NCBI GenBank assembly: GCA_030611665.1 | Contig: JAUWPI010000006.1 | Span: 1-39,925, forward strand | Origin: Candidatus Heimdallarchaeota archaeon | GTDB lineage: Archaea; Asgardarchaeota; Heimdallarchaeia; Heimdallarchaeales; Heimdallarchaeaceae | Reading direction: 5' to 3' | DNA: 39,925 nt | Shown here: one piece after another, positions 25,228 through 33,218 of the stretch | How positions within the stretch are numbered: the stretch's first letter is position 1 | Layout: every line of letters starts with the position of its first letter | Translations under genes and position numbers: made by a program | Notes under the pieces: generated by a model | Database searches by the model: none | Told to the model about the DNA's origin: nothing | The model's input: the letters and a program-made list of their open reading frames with translations, nothing else

Positions 25228-26035
25228 TTTTGTTCCTTTCTTTCTGTATTAAATTAAATATTTGCTGTGAAGCTATATCTGAAGTCCCTACTATTGAGTC
25301 TACAAGAGTGTTTTTTTGATTGAATATAAAATCTTGACTATACGTATCTGTAGCTTTTCCACCAGCTTCCTCAATGATTAAACATCCTGCTGCTATATCC
25401 CATTCGTTTTTCGGACCTAGGCTGAAAGTAGCATCAGCTTTACCTGCGGCTACTAATGCTAGTTTGTAAGCTATCGAACCCATTGGGATAATTTCTGCAA
25501 ATTCCTCAAAAAACTCGAATTCACCTCGTCGGATTTCTGATCGACTGGCAACAATTGTCGGTTTATCAGAGAGTGTTTTTTTGACATGAATTGGTTTTCC
25601 ATTAAGTTTTGCTCCCTTACCTTTTATTGCTGTAAAAATCTCTTCCTTCAAAGGATTCAAGATGAGTCCAAGGACTGGTTTACCTCTCTGAACTAAAGCA
25701 ATTGAAATCGCATATTCAGGGATACCCGAAACGAATTCTTTTGTACCGTCAATTGGATCAACTATCCAAACCAATTCTTTTTCAAGACGATCAGGATTAT
25801 CTCTTGTCTCTTCTGATAACCATCCAATTTCAGGAAAATGCTTGGACAACTCTTCTTGTAGAATGTTGTTTACTGCATAATCTCCCGTTGTAACTGGATC
25901 ATCATTGCTCTTAATAAATTTATCAAAACCATTTTCAACTATTTCTAACAATTTTTTAGAAGATTTTTTAGCTGCATAAAGCAATACTTCGAACTCTTTA
26001 TTCATGTTCTTAACATCATTATTTTCTACAAGCAT
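25220..26035 (-). CDS. cysQ: 3'(2'),5'-bisphosphate nucleotidase (PAP phosphatase), CysQ family
   Basis: Inositol-monophosphatase-fold enzyme that hydrolyses 3'-phosphoadenosine 5'-phosphate, the by-product and inhibitor of PAPS sulfotransferases. The 271 residues show the metal-binding motifs WLSEETRDNP, WIVDPIDGTKEFVSGIPEYA (~88-107, DPIDGT core) and the C-terminal WDIAAGCLIIEEAGG. It is the first gene of the operon and its end overlaps the sulfurylase-kinase start by 8 bp. That overlap strongly supports PAP, and not inositol phosphate, as substrate. ATG at 26035 is used; an internal ATG at 26005 (MNKEFEVLLYAAK) is equally possible. Confidence 0.92.
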   Translation of the reverse strand: MLVENNDVKNMNKEFEVLLYAAKKSSKKLLEIVENGFDKFIKSNDDPVTTGDYAVNNILQEELSKHFPEIGWLSEETRDNPDRLEKELVWIVDPIDGTKEFVSGIPEYAISIALVQRGKPVLGLILNPLKEEIFTAIKGKGAKLNGKPIHVKKTLSDKPTIVASRSEIRRGEFEFFEEFAEIIPMGSIAYKLALVAAGKADATFSLGPKNEWDIAAGCLIIEEAGGKATDTYSQDFIFNQKNTLVDSIVGTSDIASQQIFNLIQKERNKNE

Positions 26036-26338
26036 TCAAAATTTTGCCTAATAATATCTATTTAAATCATTAGTTAAGGAATAAAGTCAATTCCTTTGCT
26101 AGAACCTTATATTTCAACTGAAAATTAGAATTTTTTTTGAAATAGATAAATCTGAAGAAAAAACAGTCAATGTTGAATTTCTTCTCAAGAGATTAAGAAA
26201 AAACCAATAACAAAAAAGTCCTTACTAAAATTATATGAATAATTAGATTCTTTAAAATAGTTATCTCCTAGCTGCTCTCCTATATTTTAGATACTTTTAA
26301 AAACTGATATGATGGTTAATCATCTGGTGAATCTTTGA
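26036..26338. other. Intergenic promoter region between divergent cysQ and flippase genes
   Basis: About 300 AT-rich bases with no supported gene. It separates divergent genes and so must hold two promoters. Candidate TATA-like boxes are TATTTAAAT (read on the minus strand, near 26057-26066) for cysQ and ACTTTTAAAAAC near 26292-26303 for the flippase. A GGTGA ribosome-binding site precedes the flippase ATG. Confidence 0.4.
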
Positions 26339-27910
26339 ATGTTTGGTGATAGAGAATCCTCGTTATTGGATTTGGGTAAAAGTTCAAAATTTGCTATAAC
26401 TTTCTTTATCTCTTTTGTAATTGCAAAGTTACTTGGTCTAGTTTTCACAAAAATATTCACTAATACTCTATCAGAAAGTGATATGGGACTATATTCCATA
26501 ATTACATCAGCAGTAGCTCTAGTGATTGGATTTTCGTCATTTGGTTTTACAACTGCTGTTAATAGATACACTATAAAGTTTAAAATTTCTAAGAACCTAA
26601 ATGATTTTAAGAATTTTATTTTTACTGGAATCATTACATATATTGTCGCATTATTTATAGTAACTGCTGTGATTCTTATTGTATATTTTTTCACAAGGCA
26701 AGGTCCTTGGTTCTTAAATGTAGAAAATTACATTGTAACTGTTTTATTAATTACACTAGTTGTTTTCGCACAAATCTTCAGCACGATCTGTTATACTATT
26801 GCAACATCTTTGCAAAATAGTAGATATTATACAAGCATCATAATTATGCGAGTTTTATTACAAATCCCTTTTGGAATGCTATTTGTTATATTTTTAGACT
26901 TTGGTATATTCGGTCTAGTTATTGGATTAGCTTTATCTGAAACCGTTGTGGCGATTTATAGTATTTATCGAATATTCAAAGATATAGGAATAGGACGATT
27001 CTCCCTTCAAGAGTTTAAAAAAATAGTTACATACGCTCTTCCTTCGTACTATGTAGGAAATGTTTGGCAAGGTTTTAACTTGTTAGTACTACTAATGGTT
27101 GATTATTTCTATCCATTAACTGGTACGGAAACTATCGGGTTGTACAGATACGGAGCTTTACTCGTCACTAATTTGATACTAATTGCAGGGAACCTGATAA
27201 GCATGGTTTACCGACCAGTTATTTACAGAATGTTTGAGAAAAAAGAGCACGATCGTATTCAAGTTACGACAAAGAAAATTCTCAAGATGTTTTTAATGAC
27301 CATATTACCTTTAGGATTAGCTCTCTATGCTTTTTCCCCGTTATTAATCGTGATGTTTACTAACCTAAGCTATATCAAAAGTATTCATATAATTCCATTT
27401 CTTCTTGTAGCTGTTGTATTCAAATATCTGCACAGTATTATAGGTTATGGACACAGTTTATATTTTAAATTATATTGGGATGCAATTTCTGTAACGCTTG
27501 CCCTTGGTGTAGGATTTCTTGTAGCATATTTCGTTATTCCAATTAATGCATTAGTAGGTTTAGGAGCATCTTTCTTTGCAATAAGAGTAGTATATTCTAT
27601 GGGAGCAATATTGGTTTCACAACGTTACTATAAAATCAAACACGATGTTATAGGTTTAATAAAATTATCAACTACTTTTATAATTTCAGTAGGTGTTGGT
27701 GTTCTTTTTTACTTCTTTGTTTTCAATGATATTGCAATCTACAACGTTACTATTTCTTTCTCAATCAGTTTAGTATTGTTTATTCTTGCTGTTATCATCA
27801 CCAAACAAATCAAGAAAGATGATATCAGTTTTTTCACTTCTATGTTCAAAGATTATTTCAAAAGAAATAAACAAAAAAATAAATCGATTAACGAAACAGC
27901 TGAAAAATAG
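26339..27910 (+). CDS. Wzx-type polysaccharide/lipid-linked oligosaccharide flippase
   Basis: The 523-residue protein has about 12-14 membrane helices spread over the whole length. It begins with a cytoplasmic stretch and then FAITFFISFVIAKLLGLVFT with LSESDMGLYSII, the typical first two helices of the polysaccharide transporter (PST/MVF superfamily) group. A second-half repeat of the same pattern (GTETIGLYRYGALLVTNLIL) supports this. Proteins of this group move undecaprenyl/dolichyl-linked oligosaccharides across the membrane for assembly outside. Its place in the middle of the sugar genes indicates that the glycan made here is exported on a lipid carrier. It converges with the sulfotransferase gene. 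Confidence 0.88.
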   Translation: MFGDRESSLLDLGKSSKFAITFFISFVIAKLLGLVFTKIFTNTLSESDMGLYSIITSAVALVIGFSSFGFTTAVNRYTIKFKISKNLNDFKNFIFTGIITYIVALFIVTAVILIVYFFTRQGPWFLNVENYIVTVLLITLVVFAQIFSTICYTIATSLQNSRYYTSIIIMRVLLQIPFGMLFVIFLDFGIFGLVIGLALSETVVAIYSIYRIFKDIGIGRFSLQEFKKIVTYALPSYYVGNVWQGFNLLVLLMVDYFYPLTGTETIGLYRYGALLVTNLILIAGNLISMVYRPVIYRMFEKKEHDRIQVTTKKILKMFLMTILPLGLALYAFSPLLIVMFTNLSYIKSIHIIPFLLVAVVFKYLHSIIGYGHSLYFKLYWDAISVTLALGVGFLVAYFVIPINALVGLGASFFAIRVVYSMGAILVSQRYYKIKHDVIGLIKLSTTFIISVGVGVLFYFFVFNDIAIYNVTISFSISLVLFILAVIITKQIKKDDISFFTSMFKDYFKRNKQKNKSINETAEK

Positions 27911-27961
27911 TCTCAATCATAATTATAACAAATTTTCAATTCATTACGGAAAATAGGACAT

Positions 27962-28786
27962 TTACTCTTTTTCCCAAGCTGTAATATTCAAACCAGTGAG
28001 ATTTTTTAATTTCTCATTATGATTCTTAAAATGTTCATTCAATTCTGCTCTTAATTCTGAGGAAAGTTTTGCATATCCTGGTTTTTTACCCCTTGATAAG
28101 ATAAAACGAACTCCTCTATACATTAAAGATTTTTCACCAAGAATCTCTCTCGTTCTCCTCAGGAGTCGTGGCATTCGCGGAATTATAGTGATATTCCGAA
28201 TTTCATCCTTATATTGAAAATTGTTAAATGGGATATCTAGAAATTTGAACAATTTCCTCATATTCTCTGTTGGATTTTGTAAGAATTCTTCAAAGAGAAG
28301 GAAATGCATATTCTTTATATCAAAAAACTTCAGATATCTCTCTACTTGTTCGATATAGATGCTTCTTTTCAGATATCCCTTAAATATGTCCTGTTCTATT
28401 CTCTTAGATTCAAGTTTTACAGCTTTTTCAAAACTTAAATTTTCTACACCTGCTTTTACTGCATGCCAATAATTTGAATATGCTCGATCAACTGGGTTTC
28501 TGAATATCCAAACTATTTTTACTTCGGGATTATAATCAAAAATCCTTTTGGGTACTTTTTCTGAATAGCTGTAAGTTGGAGTCTTCTCCCCAATTATACC
28601 ACTTGAACTACAATCCTTGAAGAAACTTTCATACCATTCAACCCCTTTGCTAAAATTATCTTCATTATCAAAGAAATGAAGTTCTTTTAGAGGAATACAG
28701 ACTTGAGGATTGTCTTTAAGCTGAAAAGCTAAGCTAGATGTACCTGCTTTCATCGCTCCAACTATTATGAAATCTAATTTTCTCAT
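27962..28786 (-). CDS. PAPS-dependent sulfotransferase
   Basis: The 274-residue single-domain protein begins with the 5'-phosphosulfate-binding loop GAMKAGTSSLAFQL (10-23) and contains the 3'-phosphate-binding motif FRNPVDRAYSNYWH (95-108). GEKTPTYSY (67-75) and a middle LLFEEFLQNP segment match the Sulfotransfer_1/3 family that includes heparan-sulfate and Nod-factor sulfotransferases. It would transfer sulfate from PAPS to a hydroxyl or amino group of a sugar. The donor enzyme and the PAP-clearing enzyme are encoded ~2 kb away. No signal peptide, so sulfation is probably cytoplasmic, before flipping. Confidence 0.92.
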   Translation of the reverse strand: MRKLDFIIVGAMKAGTSSLAFQLKDNPQVCIPLKELHFFDNEDNFSKGVEWYESFFKDCSSSGIIGEKTPTYSYSEKVPKRIFDYNPEVKIVWIFRNPVDRAYSNYWHAVKAGVENLSFEKAVKLESKRIEQDIFKGYLKRSIYIEQVERYLKFFDIKNMHFLLFEEFLQNPTENMRKLFKFLDIPFNNFQYKDEIRNITIIPRMPRLLRRTREILGEKSLMYRGVRFILSRGKKPGYAKLSSELRAELNEHFKNHNEKLKNLTGLNITAWEKE

Positions 28787-28798
28787 AATGTAACACTT

Positions 28799-29313
28799 CT
28801 AAAGGAATTTCTTTTCTTTTTTAAGCTTGAAGTAGTGATCTTTGTCCCTATAGGAGAATGCTTTAGCAGGATGACCTCCAGCAATGGCACAAGATGGTAT
28901 ATCTTTCACAACTACACTCCCAGCTTGTATGATTGCACCTTCTCCTGTAGTAACTTCTACTACAATAGTACATCTTGCGCCGATCCAAACATTATCTTCA
29001 ATCACTATTTTTTTTCTGTTAAAAGTTTCATCATAAGGTATTTTTGTTCCTTCATAATTAGATTTCTAGTTAGAAGTAAGATGTCCGGATCTGAATGAAA
29101 ATTATCACCAATGACCACCTCTCCATCTCCTCGAATTACTAATCCATTGAAGTTTACATTGTTACCCAGAAAAGTATTCTTGTTAACCCTTGATTTAAAA
29201 TTTACTTTTAAATTCTCTCCCACTTCTTTTGCAACTTTTCTTATTTGAGATCGATAAGTTTTGCGTTTTATTGACCGAAATATTGTTGAAATAACTCCCA
29301 AGATATTAACCAT
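28799..29313 (-). pseudogene. Hexapeptide-repeat acyltransferase broken by a one-base frameshift
   Basis: Two overlapping frames together make one left-handed beta-helix acyltransferase. The first part (ATG 29313) runs through FLGNNVNFNGLVIRGDGEVV and GDNFHSDPDILLLTRN. It then leaves frame at 29060-29061, where 'aat ct aat tat' lacks one base of an expected 'cat' codon. Shifting frame gives NYEGTKIPYDETFNRKK, IVIEDNVWIGARCTIVVEV and GAIIQAGSVVVKDIPSCAIAGGHPAKAF, the textbook continuation of a WecH/maltose-acetyltransferase-like enzyme. Protein sequence on both sides is well preserved, so the break is recent, a phase-variation event or a sequencing error. It is 12 bp downstream of the sulfotransferase start, on the same strand. 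Confidence 0.85.
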
Positions 29314-29505
29314 CAGATTAACACTCAATTTATTCCTATTTATTAGTTATATAAGCTTTGTTTCCTTCTCATTGAAAAAATAATTATTTTAAACTCTACA
29401 AGATTTATAAAATTTATTCCTCAATTTCATACTGTAATATGCTAATTTAAATATAAACAAATTTGTATAGATAAATTAATTTTCTTTTAAGAAAATAAAG
29501 GTGTT

Positions 29506-29643
29506 ATGAGCATTTCTTCTTCATCGAACAATTTTAAATTACTGCTTAGTTTTTGGTATTCTCTAAAGAAACTTTTTGTTGATTTAGTTTCATTAATCTT
29601 AAAAAAACAATCAGTAACATCTCAAGCAGAATATTTTTATTAA
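29506..29643 (+). CDS. Possible small protein (45 aa)
   Basis: ATG preceded by AAAGGTG (3-nt spacing) and, ~50 bp upstream, by the TATA-like TTTAAATATAAAC. The product MSISSSSNNFKLLLSF continues into WYSLKKLFVDLVSLIL, a single amphipathic or hydrophobic helix, then KKQSVTSQAEYFY. It is the only supported content of the gap 29329-29690; otherwise that gap is AT-rich with a second TATA-like AAATTAAATATATC just before the next gene. No family recognised, and chance is a real alternative in such AT-rich DNA. Confidence 0.3.
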   Translation: MSISSSSNNFKLLLSFWYSLKKLFVDLVSLILKKQSVTSQAEYFY

Positions 29644-29690
29644 GAGGAAATTAAATATATCTAATTCTTATCAGCTTAGGAGTTCTAGTT

Positions 29691-30143
29691 ATGAATAATT
29701 TGAAAGAAGAATTTCTTAAATGGATTGACTTTAAACCAAATGACTATCATCCTCTAGTTTGGATAAGAGGAGAACCAAAAATCGGCAAGAATGTATACAT
29801 AGGTTTCTTTACGATAGTAAATGCAAAAGAAAGTGAAGTTATAATAGGTGACGATTGTGATATAGCTCCTTTTGTGAGTATAAACTGTGCAGATAGTCAC
29901 AAACGTTGTATTGGCCTACAGGATCATATTGATAGAAAACCAATAATATTAGAAAACAATGTTTTTGTGGGGTCACAAAGTGTAATAAAACCTGGTGCTC
30001 ATATTGGGCATCATTCTGTAATAGCAGCAGGAACAATTGTAGATCCTGTCAAGATTCCACCCTATTCCTTGATTACAGGTAATCCAATGAAAATTAGGGA
30101 AGGATACTACAAAGAGAAATTAGCTGAAAAAAATTCTAATTAA
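29691..30143 (+). CDS. Hexapeptide-repeat acyltransferase
   Basis: The 150-residue product is a short left-handed beta-helix protein. Visible turns include PKIGKNVYIGFFTIVN, EVIIGDDCDIAPFVSINCAD, the active-site-like SHKR segment, and IILENNVFVGSQSVIKPGAHIGHHSVIAAGTIV. It ends with the usual PPYSLITGNPMKI. The family transfers acetyl or other acyl groups from CoA to sugar amino or hydroxyl groups. It lies 3 nt from the convergent PseI gene. It may therefore supply the N-acetylation normally done by the unrelated GNAT enzyme PseH, or O-acetylate the finished sugar; neither is proven. Confidence 0.8.
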   Translation: MNNLKEEFLKWIDFKPNDYHPLVWIRGEPKIGKNVYIGFFTIVNAKESEVIIGDDCDIAPFVSINCADSHKRCIGLQDHIDRKPIILENNVFVGSQSVIKPGAHIGHHSVIAAGTIVDPVKIPPYSLITGNPMKIREGYYKEKLAEKNSN

Positions 30144-30146
30144 TTT

Positions 30147-31202
30147 TTATTCATCAGTTATTAGATCAAAATTTAAGGGGGTTCCTCTTATACAGTCTTC
30201 TTTAGCTTTTTTACCAATAATTTCGTTTAGTAATTTTGGTGGTAGTCCATCACTAGGTCTGATTGACCTTACATTTTCATGAGTAAAAGTTTCACCTTCT
30301 TTAATATCTTTGACAATAAAAAGTGAGCGTGCAAACTTTCTATTCTTTTGAGTTTTTTCTGTCAGGTCATAACTAACTTCACCAAGAGCTTTTTCAGCGT
30401 CTCTAATGGATTCTATTAAGGTTTTGAATTCAGTTGGTTCTAACGAAAAACTAGCGTCTGGCCCCCCTAACGTCCTATCTAGTATCAAGTGTTTTTCAAT
30501 TACACATGCACCTAAAGATGCTGCTGCTATGGGTACAGATACTCCTAAAGTATGATCAGACAAACCAACAAGACAATCGAATCTTTTTGAAAGATCTACC
30601 ATAGTTTTTAGGTTAACTTCCTCTAACGGGGTTGGGTATGAAGATGTACATTTAAGTAAGATAATATCATCATTTCCAACCTTTTTACAAGTTGCAATTG
30701 CCTCTTCTATTTCAGTTAATTTTGCAATTCCTGTAGAAATAATAATTGGTTTTCCTTTTGATGCTACATATTCAATAAGAGGTAAGTCGGTAATCTCAAA
30801 AGAAGCGATTTTATAAGCTGGAACGTTCATCTCTTCTAAGAAGTCAACTGCAGTTTTGTCAAAAGGAGAGGAAAAAAAGATAAGTCCTAGACTCTCAGCT
30901 ATTTGTTTTAATTTCGGTTGCCAATCCCATGGTGTGTAGGCTTCTTCATATAGCTGATAAAGTGTTTTTCCGTCCCAGATAGTATCGTGTTTAATTTTGA
31001 AATAATCATTATCACTATCTATCGTTATAGTATCTGGGGTGTACGTTTGTAATTTTATTGCATCTGCTCCTATCTCCTTAGCAGCTTCAATAGTCTTTGC
31101 TGCTAAGTCATAATCTTGCAAATGATTTGCAGAGAGCTCTGCAATGATAAATACAGGCTTTCCTTCCCCAATCAACTTGTTTCCAAACATTATTTGTTTC
31201 AT
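30147..31202 (-). CDS. pseI: Pseudaminic acid synthase (NeuB family)
   Basis: Condenses phosphoenolpyruvate with a 2,4-diacetamido-2,4,6-trideoxyhexose to a nine-carbon nonulosonic acid. The 351 residues have the NeuB TIM barrel (VFIIAELSANH at 18-27) and a C-terminal antifreeze-like SAF domain (~290-351: RSLFIVKDIKEGETFTHENV). Subtype signs point to PseI and not NeuB/LegI: AIKLQTYTPDTIT, SSPFDKTAVDFLEE (111-124), KIASFEITDLPLI (131-143) and LDRTLGGPDASFSLEP. In NeuB the second region reads STPFD...KIPSGDI. A GGTGA ribosome-binding site precedes the ATG. It is divergent from the cytidylyltransferase operon, which carries the rest of the pathway. Confidence 0.92.
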   Translation of the reverse strand: MKQIMFGNKLIGEGKPVFIIAELSANHLQDYDLAAKTIEAAKEIGADAIKLQTYTPDTITIDSDNDYFKIKHDTIWDGKTLYQLYEEAYTPWDWQPKLKQIAESLGLIFFSSPFDKTAVDFLEEMNVPAYKIASFEITDLPLIEYVASKGKPIIISTGIAKLTEIEEAIATCKKVGNDDIILLKCTSSYPTPLEEVNLKTMVDLSKRFDCLVGLSDHTLGVSVPIAAASLGACVIEKHLILDRTLGGPDASFSLEPTEFKTLIESIRDAEKALGEVSYDLTEKTQKNRKFARSLFIVKDIKEGETFTHENVRSIRPSDGLPPKLLNEIIGKKAKEDCIRGTPLNFDLITDE

Positions 31203-31328
31203 TGTTTCACCTATATTTGATGCACAATTAAGTGAAGTTCTTGTTTTATATTCTTAAGTATCGTTATTAAAAGATTTTTAAATCAAGTGTAGATAATTAA
31301 GATGAAGCATTTCCTGAGATGAGTCTCA
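31203..31328. promoter_or_regulatory. Divergent promoter region between pseI and the spsF-pseB-pseC operon
   Basis: On the minus strand, AAGAATATAAAAC (near 31241-31253) is a TATA-like box for pseI. On the plus strand, AAAAGATTTTTAAATC (near 31269-31284) is a BRE/TATA-like box ~45 bp before the ATG at 31329. The 126-bp shared region would allow both halves of the pathway to be co-regulated. Confidence 0.5.
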
Positions 31329-32102
31329 ATGAGTCAAAAAATCGTAGCTGTGGTACAAGCAAGAATGGGATCATCACGTTTACCTGGGAAATCTTTAGCA
31401 AAAATTGGTAATCTCTCACTTATTGAACTTGTAATGAAAAGAGTTACTCGTTCCAAATTAGTAGATGAAATTATATTGGCAACCACAGTAAATAATAACG
31501 ACGATATATTAGCTGAACATGTTACAGAATTGGGTTATAATGTTTATAGAGGATCAGAACTTGATGTTTTATCTAGATTTATTAATGCAGTGACATCATC
31601 TGAACCAACAGTAATTGTGAGAATAACTGGGGATTGCCCTTTAATTTCTCCTAAACTAATTGATAAAGCAATACAAAATTTCAACAATTCAAATGTCGAT
31701 TATTTATCTCTATCAATAGGTGAGGGTAAGGTTTTGGCCTATCCTAGAGGGTTTGATGTTGAGGTTACTAGTCTTGAAGCTTTAACAAACGCGTACAAGA
31801 GAGCTGAGAAAAAATATGAAAGAGAACATGTAATGCCCTATATTTATACACATCTTGAGGATTTTTCTATAAAGTATGTTGAGCCAGAAAAAATGTTCTC
31901 TAGACCCAGTTATCGATTGTGTGTAGATACTGAGAAAGATCTAAAATTGATAGAAGCAATGTATGAATTCTTTAAAGAAGATCTACTTCATCTCGATTAT
32001 AAAGAAATCATTGAATTTCTAGATATAAACCCAGAAGTAGTAAGAATAAATCAAGATGTAGAGCAGAAACACTTTACAGTTGTTGAAGATAAGTTAGAAT
32101 AA
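31329..32102 (+). CDS. SpsF-family cytidylyltransferase, probable CMP-pseudaminic acid synthetase
   Basis: The 257-residue protein starts with the nucleotidyltransferase signature VAVVQARMGSSRLPGKSL. It continues with DEIILATTVNNNDD, VIVRITGDCPLISP (metal-binding DCP) and a C-terminal RLCVDTEKDLKLI. This is the SpsF branch of CMP-sugar synthetases. In Gram-positive and many environmental nonulosonic acid loci it takes the place of PseF/NeuA. Given PseI, PseB and PseC next to it, activation of the nonulosonic acid with CTP is the likely job. It does not carry a fused PseG hydrolase domain, which some SpsF/PseF proteins have. First gene of a four-gene rightward set. Confidence 0.82.
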   Translation: MSQKIVAVVQARMGSSRLPGKSLAKIGNLSLIELVMKRVTRSKLVDEIILATTVNNNDDILAEHVTELGYNVYRGSELDVLSRFINAVTSSEPTVIVRITGDCPLISPKLIDKAIQNFNNSNVDYLSLSIGEGKVLAYPRGFDVEVTSLEALTNAYKRAEKKYEREHVMPYIYTHLEDFSIKYVEPEKMFSRPSYRLCVDTEKDLKLIEAMYEFFKEDLLHLDYKEIIEFLDINPEVVRINQDVEQKHFTVVEDKLE

Positions 32103-32172
32103 GAAAAATTCAAATAACGAGTAGAAAATAATTTCTAAGGTAGAAAATAACAGTATTTGAGTGTGATTAGAT

Positions 32173-33210
32173 TTGAGCAATGTAGAAGACAAGATTTGGG
32201 AATGCATACAAGGTAAAGTGGTTTTAATAACAGGTGGAACAGGATTTTTAGGAAGATCTCTCACATCCCGAATCTTAAAATTTGAACCCCAATCGATACG
32301 AATCTTCAGTAGAGATGAAGTAAAGCACTATAGATTTAACAATATTTTTGGTGATAATCCTCTTATTCGAAATCTTATTGGTGACATTAGAGACCAAGAT
32401 AGAATATTCAGAGCTTCAAAAGATGTTGATATACTCATTCATGCAGCTGCTCTGAAACGAATTGATATGCTTGAATACAATGTATCAGAATCAATTAAAA
32501 CTAATGTAATTGGGTCATTAAACGTAGCTCAAGCAGCTGTTTCCAATGATATCTCTAAAGCACTTTTTATCTCCACTGACAAAGCTTGTTCTCCCCTTAA
32601 CTCATATGGAGCATGTAAATTATTAGGTGAAAGAATTTTTACCGAAATGAACTATAGTAAAGGAAAATCAAAAACAGTACTAAGTTCTGTAAGATATGGT
32701 AATGTATTAGCTAGCACAGGTTCTGTTATACCGTTCTTTAAAGAAATAATTAACAAAGGAGAAGAAATACCTTTAACCCATCCTGATATGACTAGATTTA
32801 TTATTACTGCTGAACAAGCCGTGGATTTAGTCATGAAGGCACTTCTCTACAATACTGGAGGAGAAGTAATGATTCCAATCCTACCATCAGTAAAGATAAT
32901 CCATTTAATTAATGCTATAAAAGAAGTAATGAATGTAAATAATGAGATTACAAATATAGGTTTGAGACCTGGTGAAAAAATACATGAAATTTTGATTAAT
33001 GATTACGAGATACCACAAACCTATAAATTCGAAGATGTATATATAATTTCATCTCTAATAGATAAGTATCAAAAAGGTCGCAAAAAACCTCTTTATATGC
33101 AACTCGGAGAAGCAATGATTAATAGTAAAATACAAGAATATTCATCAAATGATAATCTCATTTCTGAAGAAGAATTAGTTGATTTTCTTAAGAAACTAGA
33201 ATTGTTATAA
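32173..33210 (+). CDS. pseB: UDP-N-acetylglucosamine 4,6-dehydratase (inverting), PseB-like
   Basis: Short-chain dehydrogenase-fold enzyme that starts pseudaminic acid synthesis from UDP-GlcNAc. The only usable start is TTG at 32173, since a stop lies 9 nt upstream in frame. Residues 21-27 are the NAD loop GGTGFLG. STDKA (134-138) carries the PseB/FlaA1 catalytic Asp-Lys pair, and YGACK (145-149) is the SDR YxxxK. RYGNVLASTGSVIPFF and THPDMTRFIITAEQAV are standard for FlaA1/PseB proteins. The 345-residue soluble form lacks the membrane domain of CapD-type dehydratases. It is followed 8 nt later by the matching aminotransferase, supporting the PseB assignment. Confidence 0.9.
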   Translation: MSNVEDKIWECIQGKVVLITGGTGFLGRSLTSRILKFEPQSIRIFSRDEVKHYRFNNIFGDNPLIRNLIGDIRDQDRIFRASKDVDILIHAAALKRIDMLEYNVSESIKTNVIGSLNVAQAAVSNDISKALFISTDKACSPLNSYGACKLLGERIFTEMNYSKGKSKTVLSSVRYGNVLASTGSVIPFFKEIINKGEEIPLTHPDMTRFIITAEQAVDLVMKALLYNTGGEVMIPILPSVKIIHLINAIKEVMNVNNEITNIGLRPGEKIHEILINDYEIPQTYKFEDVYIISSLIDKYQKGRKKPLYMQLGEAMINSKIQEYSSNDNLISEEELVDFLKKLELL

Positions 33211-33218
33211 GTGATATT

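Noticed and set aside
28799-29328. Two separate small acetyltransferase genes
   Set aside because: Neither half is a complete beta-helix; the two join perfectly after a single-base correction at 29060-29061.
30147-31202. Sialic acid (NeuB) or legionaminic acid (LegI) synthase
   Set aside because: The motif KIASFEITD and SSPFDKTAVDF are of the PseI type; NeuB/LegI proteins read KIPSGDI or similar there. PseB and PseC next to it support this.
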